Below are positions 4,930 through 5,007 of a DNA stretch of 5,007 bases, in pieces; position 1 is the stretch's first letter, and each line of letters opens with the position of its first letter. The notes under the pieces were generated by a model. It was not told the DNA's origin, searched no databases, and saw only the letters and a program-made list of their open reading frames with translations. The stretch is from Bacteroidaceae bacterium (GTDB taxonomy: Bacteria > Bacteroidota > Bacteroidia > Bacteroidales > Bacteroidaceae), in assembly GCA_900769465.1 (NCBI GenBank), contig CAAGGT010000153.1, positions 1 through 5,007 of the forward strand. The letters run 5' to 3'. The translations under genes were made by a program, and so were the position numbers.

Positions 4930-5007
4930 TGCTGAATTATCAAACATACGGACGTAATAGTTCTCGTTTTTCTCGTCAAAACAGACGCAGAAATGATAAT
5001 TTAGAGC
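4906..5007 (-). CDS. Possible C-terminus of a convergent gene, runs in from the right edge
   Basis: On the minus strand a frame is open from the window edge at 5007 to TGA at 4908-4906 (33 residues). It includes FDEKNENYYVRMFDNSA, whose mix of acidic, aromatic and polar residues looks protein-like. It would overlap the recombinase tail-to-tail by 24 bp. The family cannot be identified. It does not resemble the usual C-terminus of HsdS, although an inverted silent hsdS is expected somewhere here. A competing plus-strand frame starts at ATG 4929 inside TGATG, but its product (MLNYQTYGRNSSRFSRQNRR) is Arg/Ser/Asn-rich and looks like a shadow. At most one of the two is real. Confidence 0.3.
   Translation of the reverse strand, partial: ALNYHFCVCFDEKNENYYVRMFDNSASAYKLSV
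4935..5001. repeat. 8-bp inverted repeat AATTATCA ... TGATAATT
   Basis: AATTATCA (4935-4942) and TGATAATT (4994-5001) are exact reverse complements 51 bp apart, just after the recombinase stop. They could be part of recombination or termination signals, but 8-bp A/T-rich pairs also arise by chance. Confidence 0.25.

Noticed and set aside
4929..5007. Plus-strand frame starting at ATG 4929 within TGATG, as a coupled hsdS
   Set aside because: The first 26 residues are Arg/Asn/Ser-rich and lack any HsdS-like start. The opposite strand reads more like protein. Too little sequence is present to decide.
1..5007. CRISPR array, tRNA, rRNA or insertion sequence
   Set aside because: No spaced repeat series, no cloverleaf or rRNA signature, and no transposase frame or paired terminal inverted repeats were seen.

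Overview
The window looks like an accessory (defence or mobile) region of a Bacteroidota genome, probably a gut or rumen Bacteroidales. Three things point there: promoter-like TAnnTTTG elements (994-1001 and 2360-2367), A/T-rich leaders with no strong Shine-Dalgarno before the larger genes, and a type I HsdM followed directly by a tyrosine recombinase, a layout well known from Bacteroidales. Genus and species cannot be read from the sequence.

Left part (1-1000): only small minus-strand reading frames are visible. They are an 81-residue acidic protein (648-403), a 45-residue Arg/Pro-rich peptide (351-214), and the hydrophobic N-terminus of a frame that leaves the window (77-1). None is recognised. 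The region also holds an 11-bp tandem repeat (116-138), a perfect 12-bp-arm palindrome (762-792) and a second palindrome (909-929). It could be the edge of a small phage-like or mobile segment, but no hallmark gene is present to prove it.

Middle (994-1250): a promoter-like element, about 240 nt of sequence rich in RNA-type hairpins, and a good intrinsic terminator define a probable structured RNA. It ends only about 38 nt before the start of a WYL-family transcriptional regulator (1289-2194). It may be a free-standing RNA or an attenuating leader of that regulator. Part of it can form two mutually exclusive folds.

Right part (1289-5007): the WYL regulator ends at a very strong terminator (2243-2285). 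An inverted repeat TTTTGACA-N6-TGTCAAAA (2282-2303) abuts it and sits upstream of a TAnnTTTG element that would drive hsdM (2396-3901), the modification subunit of a type I restriction-modification system. A tyrosine recombinase (about 3913-4929) follows at once, presumably in the same transcript. hsdS and hsdR are not in the window. By analogy with known Bacteroidales loci, the recombinase probably inverts specificity-gene segments beyond the right edge, so methylation specificity would switch. WYL proteins often control defence operons, so this one is a good candidate regulator of the system. The right edge carries an unresolved partial frame.
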